Positions 51,420 to 60,132 of a stretch of 62,521 nucleotides of DNA are shown here, piece after piece. A program made the position numbers and the translations under genes. Position 1 is the stretch's first letter. The number at the start of each line of letters is the position of its first letter. This stretch comes from Solihabitans fulvus (GTDB lineage: Bacteria > Actinomycetota > Actinomycetes > Mycobacteriales > Pseudonocardiaceae), in NCBI RefSeq assembly GCF_008386585.1, contig NZ_VUOB01000052.1, positions 38,643-101,163 of the forward strand. Direction: 5' to 3'. The notes under the pieces were generated by a model that worked only from the letters and a program-made list of their open reading frames with translations, was not told where the DNA came from and made no database searches.

Positions 51420-51450
51420 CCGGCGTGCTCGTGCGTGACGAGCACGCCGG
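51420..51450 (+). terminator. Terminator upstream of the arginine operon
   Basis: CCGGCGTGCTCGT (51420-51432) pairs perfectly with ACGAGCACGCCGG (51438-51450) over a five-base loop. This insulates argC from upstream transcription. Confidence 0.8.
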
Positions 51451-51507
51451 TCGCGCCGGTCAGGGCAGGGCTCCTGTGACCTGCCGCACTCGACCGGGTG
51501 ATCGTCC

Positions 51508-51543
51508 TTGAGTGGGTTTGCATGGCCGTGCATAATCATGCAC
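51508..51543 (+). promoter_or_regulatory. Leaderless argC promoter with overlapping ARG boxes
   Basis: TTGAGT (51508-51513) and CATAAT (51531-51536) are 17 bases apart. Transcription would begin about 7 bases later, at the argC ATG 51544, so the mRNA is probably leaderless. TTGCATGGCCGTGCAT (51518-51533) and TGCATAATCATGCA (51529-51542, TGCAT-AATC-ATGCA) form overlapping ArgR-type operators across the -10. Arginine-bound ArgR, encoded within the operon, would block initiation. Confidence 0.75.
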
Positions 51544-52572
51544 ATGACGGTTCGGGTGGCGGTCGCGGGCGCGAGTGGCTACGCCGGGGGAGAGCTCCTC
51601 CGGCTGCTGCTGGCGCACGCCGACGTGGAGATCGGCACGCTCACGGCGGGCGGCAACGCGGGCGCGCTGCTCGGCCAGCTCCAGCCGCACCTGCTGCCGC
51701 TCGCGGACCGCGTGCTCGCCGAGACCACCCCGGAGCAGCTCGCCGGCCACGACGTCGTCTTCCTCGCCCTGCCGCACGGCCACTCGGCCGAGCTGGCCGC
51801 GCAGCTCGGCGCGGACACGCTGGTGATCGACTGCGGCGCGGACCACCGGCTGGTCGACCCGGCCGACTGGCAGCGCTGGTACGGCGGCACGCACGCCGGC
51901 AGCTGGCCCTACGGCCTGCCGGAGCTGCCCGGCGCGCGCTCGACGCTGCGCGGCGCCAAGCGGATCGCCGTCCCCGGCTGCTACCCGACGGTCAGCTCGC
52001 TCGCGCTGGTCCCGGCCGTCGCCGCCGGACTGGTCGAGCCCGAGGTTGTGGTCGTCGCGGTGTCCGGCACCTCGGGCGCCGGCAAGAGCCTCAAGCCCAA
52101 CCTGCTCGGCTCGGAGGTGATGGGCTCGGTCAGCGCCTACGGCGTCGGCGGCGCGCACCGGCACACCCCCGAGATCATCCAGAACCTCACCGCCGCCGCA
52201 GGCGAACCCGTCGCGGTCTCCTTCACCCCGGTGCTCGCGCCCATGCCGCGCGGCATCCTCGCCACGTGCAGCGCCCGGCTCCGGCCCGGTGTCGACGCGG
52301 CGACCGTCCGCGAGACCTACCTCGCCGCGTACCGGGACGAGCCGTTCGTGCACGTGCTGCCCGAGGGCCTGTGGCCCACCACCGGCGCGGTGCTCGGCAG
52401 CAACTCGGTCCAGCTCCAGGTCACCGTCGACACCGACACGCAGCGCGTGGTCGTGGTCGCCGCCGAGGACAACCTCACCAAGGGCACCGCTGGCGGTGCC
52501 GTGCAGTCGATGAACATCGCACTCGGTCTGCCGGAGACCACCGGCCTGTCCACCGTGGGAGTCGCACCATGA
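51544..52572 (+). CDS. argC: N-acetyl-gamma-glutamyl-phosphate reductase
   Basis: This 342-aa NADPH-dependent enzyme catalyses the third step of arginine synthesis, reducing acetylglutamyl phosphate to the semialdehyde. The nucleotide-binding loop is VAGASGYAGGELLR near residue 8. The catalytic Cys146 is in VPGCYPTVSSLAL, with GGAHRHTPEI and the C-terminal DNLTKGTAGGAVQSMNIALGL also typical. ATG 51544 fits both the conserved start and the leaderless promoter. The stop overlaps argJ as ATGA. Confidence 0.97.
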   Translation: MTVRVAVAGASGYAGGELLRLLLAHADVEIGTLTAGGNAGALLGQLQPHLLPLADRVLAETTPEQLAGHDVVFLALPHGHSAELAAQLGADTLVIDCGADHRLVDPADWQRWYGGTHAGSWPYGLPELPGARSTLRGAKRIAVPGCYPTVSSLALVPAVAAGLVEPEVVVVAVSGTSGAGKSLKPNLLGSEVMGSVSAYGVGGAHRHTPEIIQNLTAAAGEPVAVSFTPVLAPMPRGILATCSARLRPGVDAATVRETYLAAYRDEPFVHVLPEGLWPTTGAVLGSNSVQLQVTVDTDTQRVVVVAAEDNLTKGTAGGAVQSMNIALGLPETTGLSTVGVAP

Positions 52573-53786
52573 CCGCCGAAGCAGGTTCCGTCGCCGCCGG
52601 ATCCACGGTGGCCGTCGACCGCGAGCGAAGCGTCACCGCGCCGGCCGGATTCCGCGCCGCCGGTGTCGCCGCCGGCATCAAGGTGTCCGGCGCGGCCGAC
52701 CTCGCCCTCGTCGTCAACGACGGCCCACGGGACGACGCGGCGGGCGTCTTCACCACCAACAAGGTGAAGGCCGCCCCGGTCCTCTGGTCCCAGCAGGTGA
52801 TCAAGCAGCGCAGGCTCAAGGCCGTCGTGCTCAACTCCGGCGGCGCCAACGCGTGCACTGGCCCAGAAGGCTTCCAGGACACGCACACCACCGCGGAGAA
52901 GGTCGCCGAGGTGCTCGGCGCTGGCGCGGTCGACATCGCGGTCTGCTCCACCGGCCTGATCGGGGAGCGGCTGCCGATGGACAGGGTGCTGTCCGGTGTG
53001 GACACCGCGGCGGCCGCGCTCGCCGGCGGCCAGCGGGCCGGGCTCGACGCGGCCACCGCCGTGCTGACCACCGACAGCCGCCCGAAGCAGGCCTGGGCCG
53101 CGCATCCGACCGGCTGGTCGGTCGGCGGCTTCGTCAAGGGCGCCGGCATGCTCGCGCCCAACCTGGCCACCATGCTCTGCGTGCTGACCACCGACGCGGT
53201 CATCGACGGCGACCAGCTCGACGCCGCGCTGCGCGCCGCGACCACCGTCACCTTCGACCGCCTCGACGTGGACGGCGGCACCTCCACCAACGACACCGTG
53301 CTGGTCCTGTCCTCCGGCGCGTCCGGTGTCACGCCATCGCGGGAGGAGTTCACCGCGCTGCTCACGGCCGTCAGCGGCGACCTCGTCCGGCAGTTGCAGG
53401 GCGACGCCGAGGGCGTCACCAAGGAGATCGCCATCACCGTGCGGGGCGCGGCCACCGAGGCCGACGCGGTCGAGGTCGGCCGCATCGTCGCCGAGGACAA
53501 CCTGGTCAAGACGGCGCTGTTCGGCTCGGACCCGAACTGGGGCCGCATCGCGATGGCCATCGGCAGGGCCAAGGCAAAGCTGGACGCCGAGCTGCTGTCG
53601 ATCCAGATCAACGGCGCGCTGCTGTTCGACCGGGGCACCAGGGCGCAGGACCGCTCGGCCGCCGACCTGTCCGGCCGGGACATCGACATCGTGATCGACC
53701 TGCGCGTCGGCGACGCCGAGGCGACCATTCTCACCACGGACCTCTCGCACGCCTACGTCGAAGAGAACAGCGCGTACTCGTCATGA
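52569..53786 (+). CDS. argJ: Glutamate N-acetyltransferase / amino-acid acetyltransferase
   Basis: This 405-aa bifunctional or monofunctional ornithine acetyltransferase recycles the acetyl group from N-acetylornithine to glutamate. The autocleavage site is KGAGMLAPNLA-TMLCVLTTDA, with Thr201 becoming the new N-terminal nucleophile. Upstream GVFTTNKVKAAPV and downstream DSRPKQAWAAHP-type segments match the family, and the C-terminus is VEENSAYSS as in most ArgJ proteins. It starts four bases before the argC stop and overlaps argB in the same way. Confidence 0.97.
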   Translation: MTAEAGSVAAGSTVAVDRERSVTAPAGFRAAGVAAGIKVSGAADLALVVNDGPRDDAAGVFTTNKVKAAPVLWSQQVIKQRRLKAVVLNSGGANACTGPEGFQDTHTTAEKVAEVLGAGAVDIAVCSTGLIGERLPMDRVLSGVDTAAAALAGGQRAGLDAATAVLTTDSRPKQAWAAHPTGWSVGGFVKGAGMLAPNLATMLCVLTTDAVIDGDQLDAALRAATTVTFDRLDVDGGTSTNDTVLVLSSGASGVTPSREEFTALLTAVSGDLVRQLQGDAEGVTKEIAITVRGAATEADAVEVGRIVAEDNLVKTALFGSDPNWGRIAMAIGRAKAKLDAELLSIQINGALLFDRGTRAQDRSAADLSGRDIDIVIDLRVGDAEATILTTDLSHAYVEENSAYSS

Positions 53787-54718
53787 CCGACGTGACCGAC
53801 GACCTCACCGACCTCGACAAGACCATCGCCGCCGACCGGGCAGAGGCCATCGTCAAGGCGGAGGTGCTGGTCGAGGCGCTGCCGTGGCTCGAACGCTTCC
53901 ACGGCGCGCTCGTCGTCGTGAAGTACGGCGGCAACGCGATGATCGACGAGAACCTCAAGCGCGCCTTCGCCCAGGACATGGTGTTCCTGCGGCTGGCCGG
54001 GCTGCGGCCCGTCGTGGTGCACGGCGGCGGCCCGCAGATCACCGCGATGCTCGACCGGCTCGGCATCCCCGGCGAGTTCCGCGGCGGCCTGCGGGTGACC
54101 ACCCCGGAGACGATGGACGTGGTCCGCATGGTGCTGGTCGGCCAGGTCGGCCGCGAGCTGGTCGGGCTGATCAACGTGCACGGGCCGCACGCCGTCGGCA
54201 TCTCCGGCGAGGACGCCCACCTGTTCACCGCCCAGCGGCGGCCGGCCATCGTGGACGGCGAGCCGGTGGACATCGGCCTGGTCGGCGACGTCGTCGCGGT
54301 GAACCCGGACGCCGTCCTGGACATCGTGGCCGCCGGCCGGATCCCGGTCGTCTCGACGGTCGCGCCGGACGCCAACGGCGTGGTGCACAACGTGAACGCG
54401 GACACCGCGGCAGGCGCGCTGGCGATCGCGCTGAAGGCGGAGAAGCTTGTCGTGCTCACCGACGTCGAGGGCCTCTACGCCGACTGGCCGGACCGGTCCT
54501 CGCTGCTCAAGCAGGTCGGTGCGGACGAACTGGAACGAATGCTGCCCGGCCTGGCCAGCGGCATGGTGCCGAAGATGGAGGCATGCCTGCGGGCCGTGCG
54601 TGGCGGCGTGCCGAGCGCGCACGTCATCGACGGGCGCCTGGCGCACTCGGTGCTGCTGGAGGTCTTCACCAGCCGGGGCGTGGGAACGATGGTCAAACCA
54701 GAGGGAGCGACACAATGA
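53783..54718 (+). CDS. argB: Acetylglutamate kinase
   Basis: This 311-aa amino-acid kinase phosphorylates N-acetylglutamate. Landmarks are VVKYGGNAM with Lys47, VVVHGGGPQITAML, the substrate-binding FRGGLRVTTPETMDVVRMVLVGQVGRELV, and VHNVNADTAAGALAIALKAEKLVVLTDVEGLY. The N-terminal helix of about 30 residues preceding the kinase core is found in arginine-inhibited enzymes, so feedback control by arginine is likely. It overlaps argJ and argD by ATGA. Confidence 0.97.
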   Translation: MTDVTDDLTDLDKTIAADRAEAIVKAEVLVEALPWLERFHGALVVVKYGGNAMIDENLKRAFAQDMVFLRLAGLRPVVVHGGGPQITAMLDRLGIPGEFRGGLRVTTPETMDVVRMVLVGQVGRELVGLINVHGPHAVGISGEDAHLFTAQRRPAIVDGEPVDIGLVGDVVAVNPDAVLDIVAAGRIPVVSTVAPDANGVVHNVNADTAAGALAIALKAEKLVVLTDVEGLYADWPDRSSLLKQVGADELERMLPGLASGMVPKMEACLRAVRGGVPSAHVIDGRLAHSVLLEVFTSRGVGTMVKPEGATQ

Positions 54719-55950
54719 GCGGGGCCATGGTCGGCAGCGTCGGCATCCAGTCCAACGCGGACGGTCGCCGACGCTGGCAGGGCGCGCTGATGGACAACTA
54801 CGGCACCCCGCCCATCGCCCTCGTCCGCGGCGAGGGCGCGCACGTCTGGGACGCCGACGGCAACCGCTACCTCGACCTGCTCGGCGGCATCGCCGTCAAC
54901 GCGCTCGGCCACGCCCACCCCGCCATCGTCAGCGCCGTCACCGAGCAGATCGCCAAGATTGGGCACGTCTCCAACATCTACATCAGCGAGCCGGCCGTCG
55001 AGCTGGCCGAGGCGCTGCTCGACCTTGCCGGCCTGACCGGCACCGGCCGGGTGCTGTTCACCAACTCCGGCGCCGAGGCCAACGAGGCCGCGTTCAAGCT
55101 GACGCGGCTGACCGGCCGCAGCAAGGTCGTCGCCTGCGAGGGCGCCTTCCACGGCCGCACCATGGGCGCGCTCGCGCTCACCGGCCAGCCGGCCAAGCGC
55201 ACCCCGTTCGAGCCGCTGGTCCCCGGCGTCACGCACATCCCGTTCGGCGACGTCGCCGCGCTGGAGGCGGCCGTCGACCAGGACACCGCGGCGGTCTTCC
55301 TCGAACCGGTGCTCGGCGAGGGCGGCGTCGTGCCGGCCCCCGACGGCTACCTGCACGCGGCGCGGGAGATCACCACCAAGGCGGGCGCGCTGCTGGTGCT
55401 CGACGAGGTGCAGACCGGCATCGGCCGGCTCGGCACGTGGTTCGCCTTCCAGCAGGCCGGCATCATGCCCGACGTCATCACGCTCGCCAAGGGCCTCGGC
55501 GGCGGCCTGCCGCTCGGCGCCTGCATCGGCGTCGGCGCGGCGGCCGACCTGCTGCACCCCGGCCAGCACGGCACCACCTTCGGCGGCAACCCGGTCTGCT
55601 GCGCCGCCGGCCTAGCCGTGCTGCGCACCATCGCCGAGGACGGGCTGTGCGACCACGCCGCCGCGCTCGGCAAGGAGATCGCCACCGGCGTCGAGGACCT
55701 GCACCACCCGCTGGTCTCCGGCGTGCGCGGCACCGGCCTGCTGATCGGGTTGACCCTGCGCCAGCCGGTGTCGGCCGCCGTGGCCGCCGCCGCGACCTCG
55801 GCCGGCTACCTCGTCAACCCCGTGCAGCCGGACACCATCCGGCTGGCCCCGCCCCTCGTGCTCGACCGGGAGGACGCCCACGGCTTCCTCGCCGCGCTGC
55901 CCGCAGCCCTGGACGCGGCCACCGCCGCGTCAACCGACCCGGAGGCGTGA
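54715..55950 (+). CDS. argD: Acetylornithine aminotransferase
   Basis: This 411-aa class III PLP transaminase converts N-acetylglutamate semialdehyde to N-acetylornithine. It shows LDLLGGIAVNALGHAHP, FTNSGAEANEAAFKLTR, AFHGRTMGALALTGQ, LVLDEVQTGIGRLGTWFAFQ and the PLP Lys in DVITLAKGLGGGLPLGA, then TTFGGNPVCCAAGLAVL. The start at 54715 overlaps the argB stop; ATG 54727 is possible but not coupled. The stop is one base before the argF start. Confidence 0.96.
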   Translation: MSGAMVGSVGIQSNADGRRRWQGALMDNYGTPPIALVRGEGAHVWDADGNRYLDLLGGIAVNALGHAHPAIVSAVTEQIAKIGHVSNIYISEPAVELAEALLDLAGLTGTGRVLFTNSGAEANEAAFKLTRLTGRSKVVACEGAFHGRTMGALALTGQPAKRTPFEPLVPGVTHIPFGDVAALEAAVDQDTAAVFLEPVLGEGGVVPAPDGYLHAAREITTKAGALLVLDEVQTGIGRLGTWFAFQQAGIMPDVITLAKGLGGGLPLGACIGVGAAADLLHPGQHGTTFGGNPVCCAAGLAVLRTIAEDGLCDHAAALGKEIATGVEDLHHPLVSGVRGTGLLIGLTLRQPVSAAVAAAATSAGYLVNPVQPDTIRLAPPLVLDREDAHGFLAALPAALDAATAASTDPEA

Positions 55951-55951
55951 C

Positions 55952-56893
55952 ATGCCACGGCACTTCCTGCGCGACGACGACCTCAACCCCGACGAGCAGC
56001 GCGACGTCCTCGACCTCGCCGACCTGATGAAGGCCGACCCGGTCGCCCAGCGGCCGCTGCACGGCCCCCAGGGCGTCGCGGTGATCTTCGAGAAGAACTC
56101 GACCCGCACCCGGCTGTCCTTCGAGATCGGCATCGCCCAGCTCGGCGGCCACCCCGTCGTGGTCGACGGCCGCACCATGCAGCTCGGCCGCGAGGAGACC
56201 ATCCCGGACACCTCCAGGGTGCTGTCCCGGTACGTGCACGCCGTGGTGTGGCGCACCTTCGCGCACGCCAGGATCGAGGCGATGGCCTCGGCCTCCAGCG
56301 TGCCCGTGATCAACGCGCTCACCGACGAGTTCCACCCGTGCCAGGTGCTCGCCGATCTCCAGACCATCCGGGAGCGGCACGGCAAGCTCGCCGGCCTGAC
56401 CCTCACCTACTTCGGCGACGGCGCCAACAACATGGCGCACTCCCTGCTGTTGGGCGGCGCCACCGCCGGCATGCACGTCCGCGTCGCCGCGCCGGAGGGC
56501 TTCGACCCGCTGCCCTGGGTGTTCGACGCCGCCAAGCAGCGGGCCGCGGAGACCGGCGGCTCGGTGGCGATCCTGCGGGAGCCGCGCCAGGCGGCGGAGG
56601 GCTCCGACGTCCTGGTCACCGACTCGTGGACCTCGATGGGCCAGGAGAACGACGGCAAGGACCGGGTCAGCCCGTTCCGGCCCTACCAGATCAACCGCGA
56701 GCTGCTGGCCGCAACCGGCACCACCTCGACCGTGCTGCACTGCCTGCCGGCCCACCGAGGCTGGGAGATCACCGACGAGGTGATGGACGGCCCGGCCAGC
56801 GCCGTGTGGGACGAGGCCGAGAACCGCCTGCACGCGCAGAAGGCGTTGCTCACCTGGCTGATCCAGTCCCAGGGGGTGATGGACCGACGATGA
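55952..56893 (+). CDS. argF: Ornithine carbamoyltransferase
   Basis: This 313-aa enzyme joins carbamoyl phosphate and ornithine to give citrulline. The carbamoyl-phosphate loop FEKNSTRTR (Ser50-Arg54), HPCQ (His128) and the ornithine/catalytic HCLPAHRG near residue 265 are intact, as is DSWTSMGQE. The length fits anabolic OTCases. It begins one base after argD and overlaps argR by ATGA. Confidence 0.97.
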   Translation: MPRHFLRDDDLNPDEQRDVLDLADLMKADPVAQRPLHGPQGVAVIFEKNSTRTRLSFEIGIAQLGGHPVVVDGRTMQLGREETIPDTSRVLSRYVHAVVWRTFAHARIEAMASASSVPVINALTDEFHPCQVLADLQTIRERHGKLAGLTLTYFGDGANNMAHSLLLGGATAGMHVRVAAPEGFDPLPWVFDAAKQRAAETGGSVAILREPRQAAEGSDVLVTDSWTSMGQENDGKDRVSPFRPYQINRELLAATGTTSTVLHCLPAHRGWEITDEVMDGPASAVWDEAENRLHAQKALLTWLIQSQGVMDRR

Positions 56894-57420
56894 CCAGCAT
56901 CGGCGCGGCGACCAGGGCGGCGCGGCAGGCCCGCATCGTGCAGCTCGTCTCCCAGCGCGCCATCCGCAGCCAGTCCGAGCTCGCCAAGCTGCTGGCCGCC
57001 GAGGGCATCGAGACCACCCAGGCCACCCTGTCCCGGGATCTCGACGAGCTCGGCGCGGTCAAGCTCCGGGGCGCGGACGGCGGGGCTCCCGTCTACGTGA
57101 TCCCGGAGGACGGCAGCCCGGTGCGCGCGGTCGAGGGCGGCACGTCCCGGCTGGCCAGGCTGCTCGCCGAGCTGCTCGTCTCCGCCGACCACTCGGCCAA
57201 TCTGGCGGTCCTGCGCACTCCGCCTGGCGCCGCACACTTCCTGGCCAGCGCGCTGGACAGGGCGGCACTGCACGACATCGTCGGCACCATCGCCGGCGAC
57301 GACACCATCCTCGTCGTGGCGAGGGACCCCCTGACCGGCGCTGAACTGGCCGAACGGCTCACCGCGTTGGCCGCGGGACACCAGTACATCGCACAACACC
57401 CGATCGACATCGGGTTCTAA
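56890..57420 (+). CDS. argR: Arginine repressor
   Basis: This 176-aa regulator has an N-terminal winged helix (RQARIVQLVSQRAIRSQSELAKLLAAEGIETTQATLSRDLDELGA, with the SRDL recognition helix) and a C-terminal hexamerising, arginine-binding domain (LRTPPGAAHFLASALDRA, IVGTIAGDDTILVVARD). As a hexamer with arginine it binds ARG boxes such as those before argC. Being in the operon it controls, it provides autoregulation. argG follows after 14 bases. Confidence 0.97.
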   Translation: MTSIGAATRAARQARIVQLVSQRAIRSQSELAKLLAAEGIETTQATLSRDLDELGAVKLRGADGGAPVYVIPEDGSPVRAVEGGTSRLARLLAELLVSADHSANLAVLRTPPGAAHFLASALDRAALHDIVGTIAGDDTILVVARDPLTGAELAERLTALAAGHQYIAQHPIDIGF

Positions 57421-57434
57421 CTAGGAGAACGATC

Positions 57435-58640
57435 ATGACTGAACGGGTCGTCCTCGCCTACTCGGGTGGGCTGGACACGTCCGTCGCCATCGGCTGGATC
57501 GCCGAGGAGACCGGCGCCGAGGTAGTGGCCGTCGCCGTCGACCTCGGTCAGGGCGGCGAGGACCTGGACACCATCCGCAAGCGGGCGCTGGACTGCGGCG
57601 CGGTCGACGCCGTGGTCGCCGACGCCCGCGACGAGTTCGCCGAGCAGTACTGCCTGCCGGCGCTCCAGGCCAACGCGCTCTACCAGGACCGCTACCCGCT
57701 GGTGTCCGCGCTGTCCCGGCCGGTGATCGTCAAGCACCTCGCCGAGGCCGCGAAGTACCACGGTGCGACGACCGTGGCGCACGGCTGCACCGGCAAGGGC
57801 AACGACCAGGTCCGGTTCGAGGTCGGCATCGGCGCCCTCGCCCCCGACCTCAAGGTGCTCGCCCCGGTCCGCGACTTCGCCTGGACCAGGGAGAAGGCCA
57901 TCGTCTGGGCCGAGGAGCGGAACCTGCCCATCGACGTCAACAAGAAGTCGCCGTACTCGGTCGACCAGAACGTCTGGGGCCGCGCCGTCGAGACGGGCTT
58001 CCTCGAGGACATCTGGAACGCCCCGATCGAGGACGTCTACTCCTACACCGCGAACCCGGCCGAGCCCCGCGACGCCGACGAAGTGATCATCACGTTCGAC
58101 AAGGGCGTGCCGGTGGCCATCGACGGCGAGACCGTCACGGTGCTCCAGGCGATCCAGCAGCTCAACAGCCGCGCAGGCGCGCAGGGCATCGGCCGCCTCG
58201 ACATGGTCGAGGACCGGCTGGTCGGCATCAAGAGCCGGGAGATCTACGAGGCCCCCGGCGCGATCGCGCTGATCACCGCGCACCAGGAGCTGGAGAACGT
58301 CACCCTGGAGCGCGACGCGGCCCGCTTCAAGCGGCAGGTCGAGCAGCGCTGGGGCGAGCTGGTCTACGACGGCCTGTGGTTCTCCCCGCTCAAGGACGCC
58401 CTGGACGCCTTCATCACCAAGAGCCAGGAGTACGTGTCCGGCGAGATCCGGATGGTGCTGCACGCCGGCCGGGCCGTCGTCAACGGCCGGCGCAGCGAGG
58501 ACTCGCTGTACGACTTCAACCTCGCCACCTACGACGAGGGCGACGCGTTCGACCAGACGCTGGCCAAGGGCTTCGTGCAGCTCTGGGGCCTGCCCAGCAA
58601 GATCGCCGCCAAGCGGGACCTCCAGCGGGGTCACTCGTGA
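57435..58640 (+). CDS. argG: Argininosuccinate synthase
   Basis: This 401-aa ATP pyrophosphatase joins citrulline and aspartate. The PP-loop LAYSGGLDTSVA (Ser10-Ser16) is at the N-terminus, with HGCTGKGNDQVRFE, FAWTREKAI, KSPYSVDQNVWGRAVETG and GRLDMVEDRLVGIKSREIYE typical of ArgG. AGGAG lies 7 bases before ATG 57435. The stop codon lies in a repeat-like spacer that continues to the argH start. Confidence 0.97.
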   Translation: MTERVVLAYSGGLDTSVAIGWIAEETGAEVVAVAVDLGQGGEDLDTIRKRALDCGAVDAVVADARDEFAEQYCLPALQANALYQDRYPLVSALSRPVIVKHLAEAAKYHGATTVAHGCTGKGNDQVRFEVGIGALAPDLKVLAPVRDFAWTREKAIVWAEERNLPIDVNKKSPYSVDQNVWGRAVETGFLEDIWNAPIEDVYSYTANPAEPRDADEVIITFDKGVPVAIDGETVTVLQAIQQLNSRAGAQGIGRLDMVEDRLVGIKSREIYEAPGAIALITAHQELENVTLERDAARFKRQVEQRWGELVYDGLWFSPLKDALDAFITKSQEYVSGEIRMVLHAGRAVVNGRRSEDSLYDFNLATYDEGDAFDQTLAKGFVQLWGLPSKIAAKRDLQRGHS

Positions 58641-58719
58641 ACGAGCTTGCGAGTTCACCGTTGAGCACAGCAGTTCGAACTCACGGGGCCGGCTCGCGCA
58701 GCGAGGTGGCTTCGTGAGT
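58637..58719 (+). repeat. MIRU-like intergenic element linking argG stop and argH start
   Basis: The element begins GTGAACGAGCTTGCGAG, with TGA as the argG stop. GTGAAC/GTTCAC forms a first inverted repeat and CACAGC follows. A second inverted repeat ACTCACG (from 58679) / CGTGAGT (58713-58719) has the argH start GTG in its right arm. GCGAGGTGG between the arms is the ribosome binding site. The layout matches the element at 27702-27790, with 15 of the first 17 bases shared. Confidence 0.6.
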
Positions 58720-60132
58720 TCCGACAACGGAGCCCCGGCGCGGCTCTGGGGCGGCAGGTTCGCCTCAGGGCCCGCCGAGGCGATGGCGGCCCTGAGCGCC
58801 TCGACCCACTTCGACTGGCGGCTGGCGAGCTACGACATCGCAGGATCCCGGGCGCACGCCAGGGTGCTGCACCGCGCGAACCTGCTCACCGACGACGAGC
58901 TCGCGCGCATGCTCGCCGCGCTGGACGTCCTCGCGGCCGACGTGGCCTCGGGGGCGTTCACGCCGACCATCGCCGACGAGGACGTGCACACCGCCCTCGA
59001 ACGCGGCCTGCTCGAACGCGTCGGCACCGACCTCGGCGGCAAGCTGCGCGCCGGCCGGTCCCGCAACGACCAGGTGGCCACGCTGTTCCGGATGTGGCTG
59101 CGCGACGCGGCCCGCCGCGTGGCCGCCGGCACGCTCGACGTCGTCGACGCGCTGGCCGCCCAGGCGGCGGCGCACCCGGACGCGGCCATGCCGGGACGCA
59201 CCCACCTCCAGCACGCCCAGCCGGTGCTGCTCGGGCACCAGCTGCTCGCGCACGCCCAGGCGCTGCTGCGGGACGTGGACCGGCTGCGCGACTGGGACGC
59301 CAGGACGGCGTTCTCCCCGTACGGATCCGGTGCGCTCGCCGGTTCCTCGCTCGGGCTCGACCCGGCCGCGGTCGCCGCCGACCTCGGCTTCGACGGCCCG
59401 GTGGAGAACTCCATCGACGGCACCGCGTCGCGGGACTTCGCCGCCGAGATCGCGTTCTGCCTCGCCATGCTCGGCGTCAACCTGTCCAGGATCGCCGAGG
59501 AGGTGATCATCTGGACCACGAGCGAGTTCCACTACGCGGTCCTCGACGACGCCTGGGCCACCGGCAGCTCGATCATGCCGCAGAAGAAGAACCCGGACGT
59601 CGCCGAGCTGACCAGGGGCAAGTCCGGTCGCCTCATCGGCAACCTGACCGGCCTGCTCGCCACGCTCAAGGCGCAGCCGCTGGCCTACAACCGCGACCTC
59701 CAGGAGGACAAGGAGCCGCTGTTCGACTCGGTCGAACAGCTGGAGCTGCTGCTCCCGGCGATCGCGGGGATGCTCGAGACCATCCGCTACGACACCGAGC
59801 GGATGGCGGCGAGCGCGCCCGCCGGGTTCACCCTGGCGACCGACATCGCCGAGTGGCTGGTCCGGCAGGGCGTGCCGTTCCGGGTCGCGCACGAGGCGGC
59901 CGGCGACAGCGTGCGCCGCGCCGAGGCACGGGGCGTCGGGCTGGACGAGCTGACCGACGAGGAGTTGGCGGCCTGCTCGCCGCACCTGACTCCCGAGGTG
60001 CGTACGGTGCTCACCGTGCAGGGTTCGATCTCGTCGAGGGACGCCTATGGCGGCACCGCGCCCGCCAGGGTCGCCGAGCAGCTGGCCAGGCTCACGGCCA
60101 AGTCTCAGGACTACCGCGCCTGGACGAAATGA
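58714..60132 (+). CDS. argH: Argininosuccinate lyase
   Basis: This 472-aa fumarase-superfamily lyase releases arginine and fumarate. It shows LWGGRFASGPAEAM at the N-terminus, AGRSRNDQVATLFRMWLR, GRTHLQHAQPVLLGHQLLAH (catalytic His) and the signature GSSIMPQKKNPD near 287 with the catalytic Ser. GTG 58714 lies inside the repeat element that joins it to argG. The stop overlaps the next start (ATGA), so the DNA glycosylase gene is translationally coupled to the arginine operon. Confidence 0.97.
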   Translation: MSSDNGAPARLWGGRFASGPAEAMAALSASTHFDWRLASYDIAGSRAHARVLHRANLLTDDELARMLAALDVLAADVASGAFTPTIADEDVHTALERGLLERVGTDLGGKLRAGRSRNDQVATLFRMWLRDAARRVAAGTLDVVDALAAQAAAHPDAAMPGRTHLQHAQPVLLGHQLLAHAQALLRDVDRLRDWDARTAFSPYGSGALAGSSLGLDPAAVAADLGFDGPVENSIDGTASRDFAAEIAFCLAMLGVNLSRIAEEVIIWTTSEFHYAVLDDAWATGSSIMPQKKNPDVAELTRGKSGRLIGNLTGLLATLKAQPLAYNRDLQEDKEPLFDSVEQLELLLPAIAGMLETIRYDTERMAASAPAGFTLATDIAEWLVRQGVPFRVAHEAAGDSVRRAEARGVGLDELTDEELAACSPHLTPEVRTVLTVQGSISSRDAYGGTAPARVAEQLARLTAKSQDYRAWTK

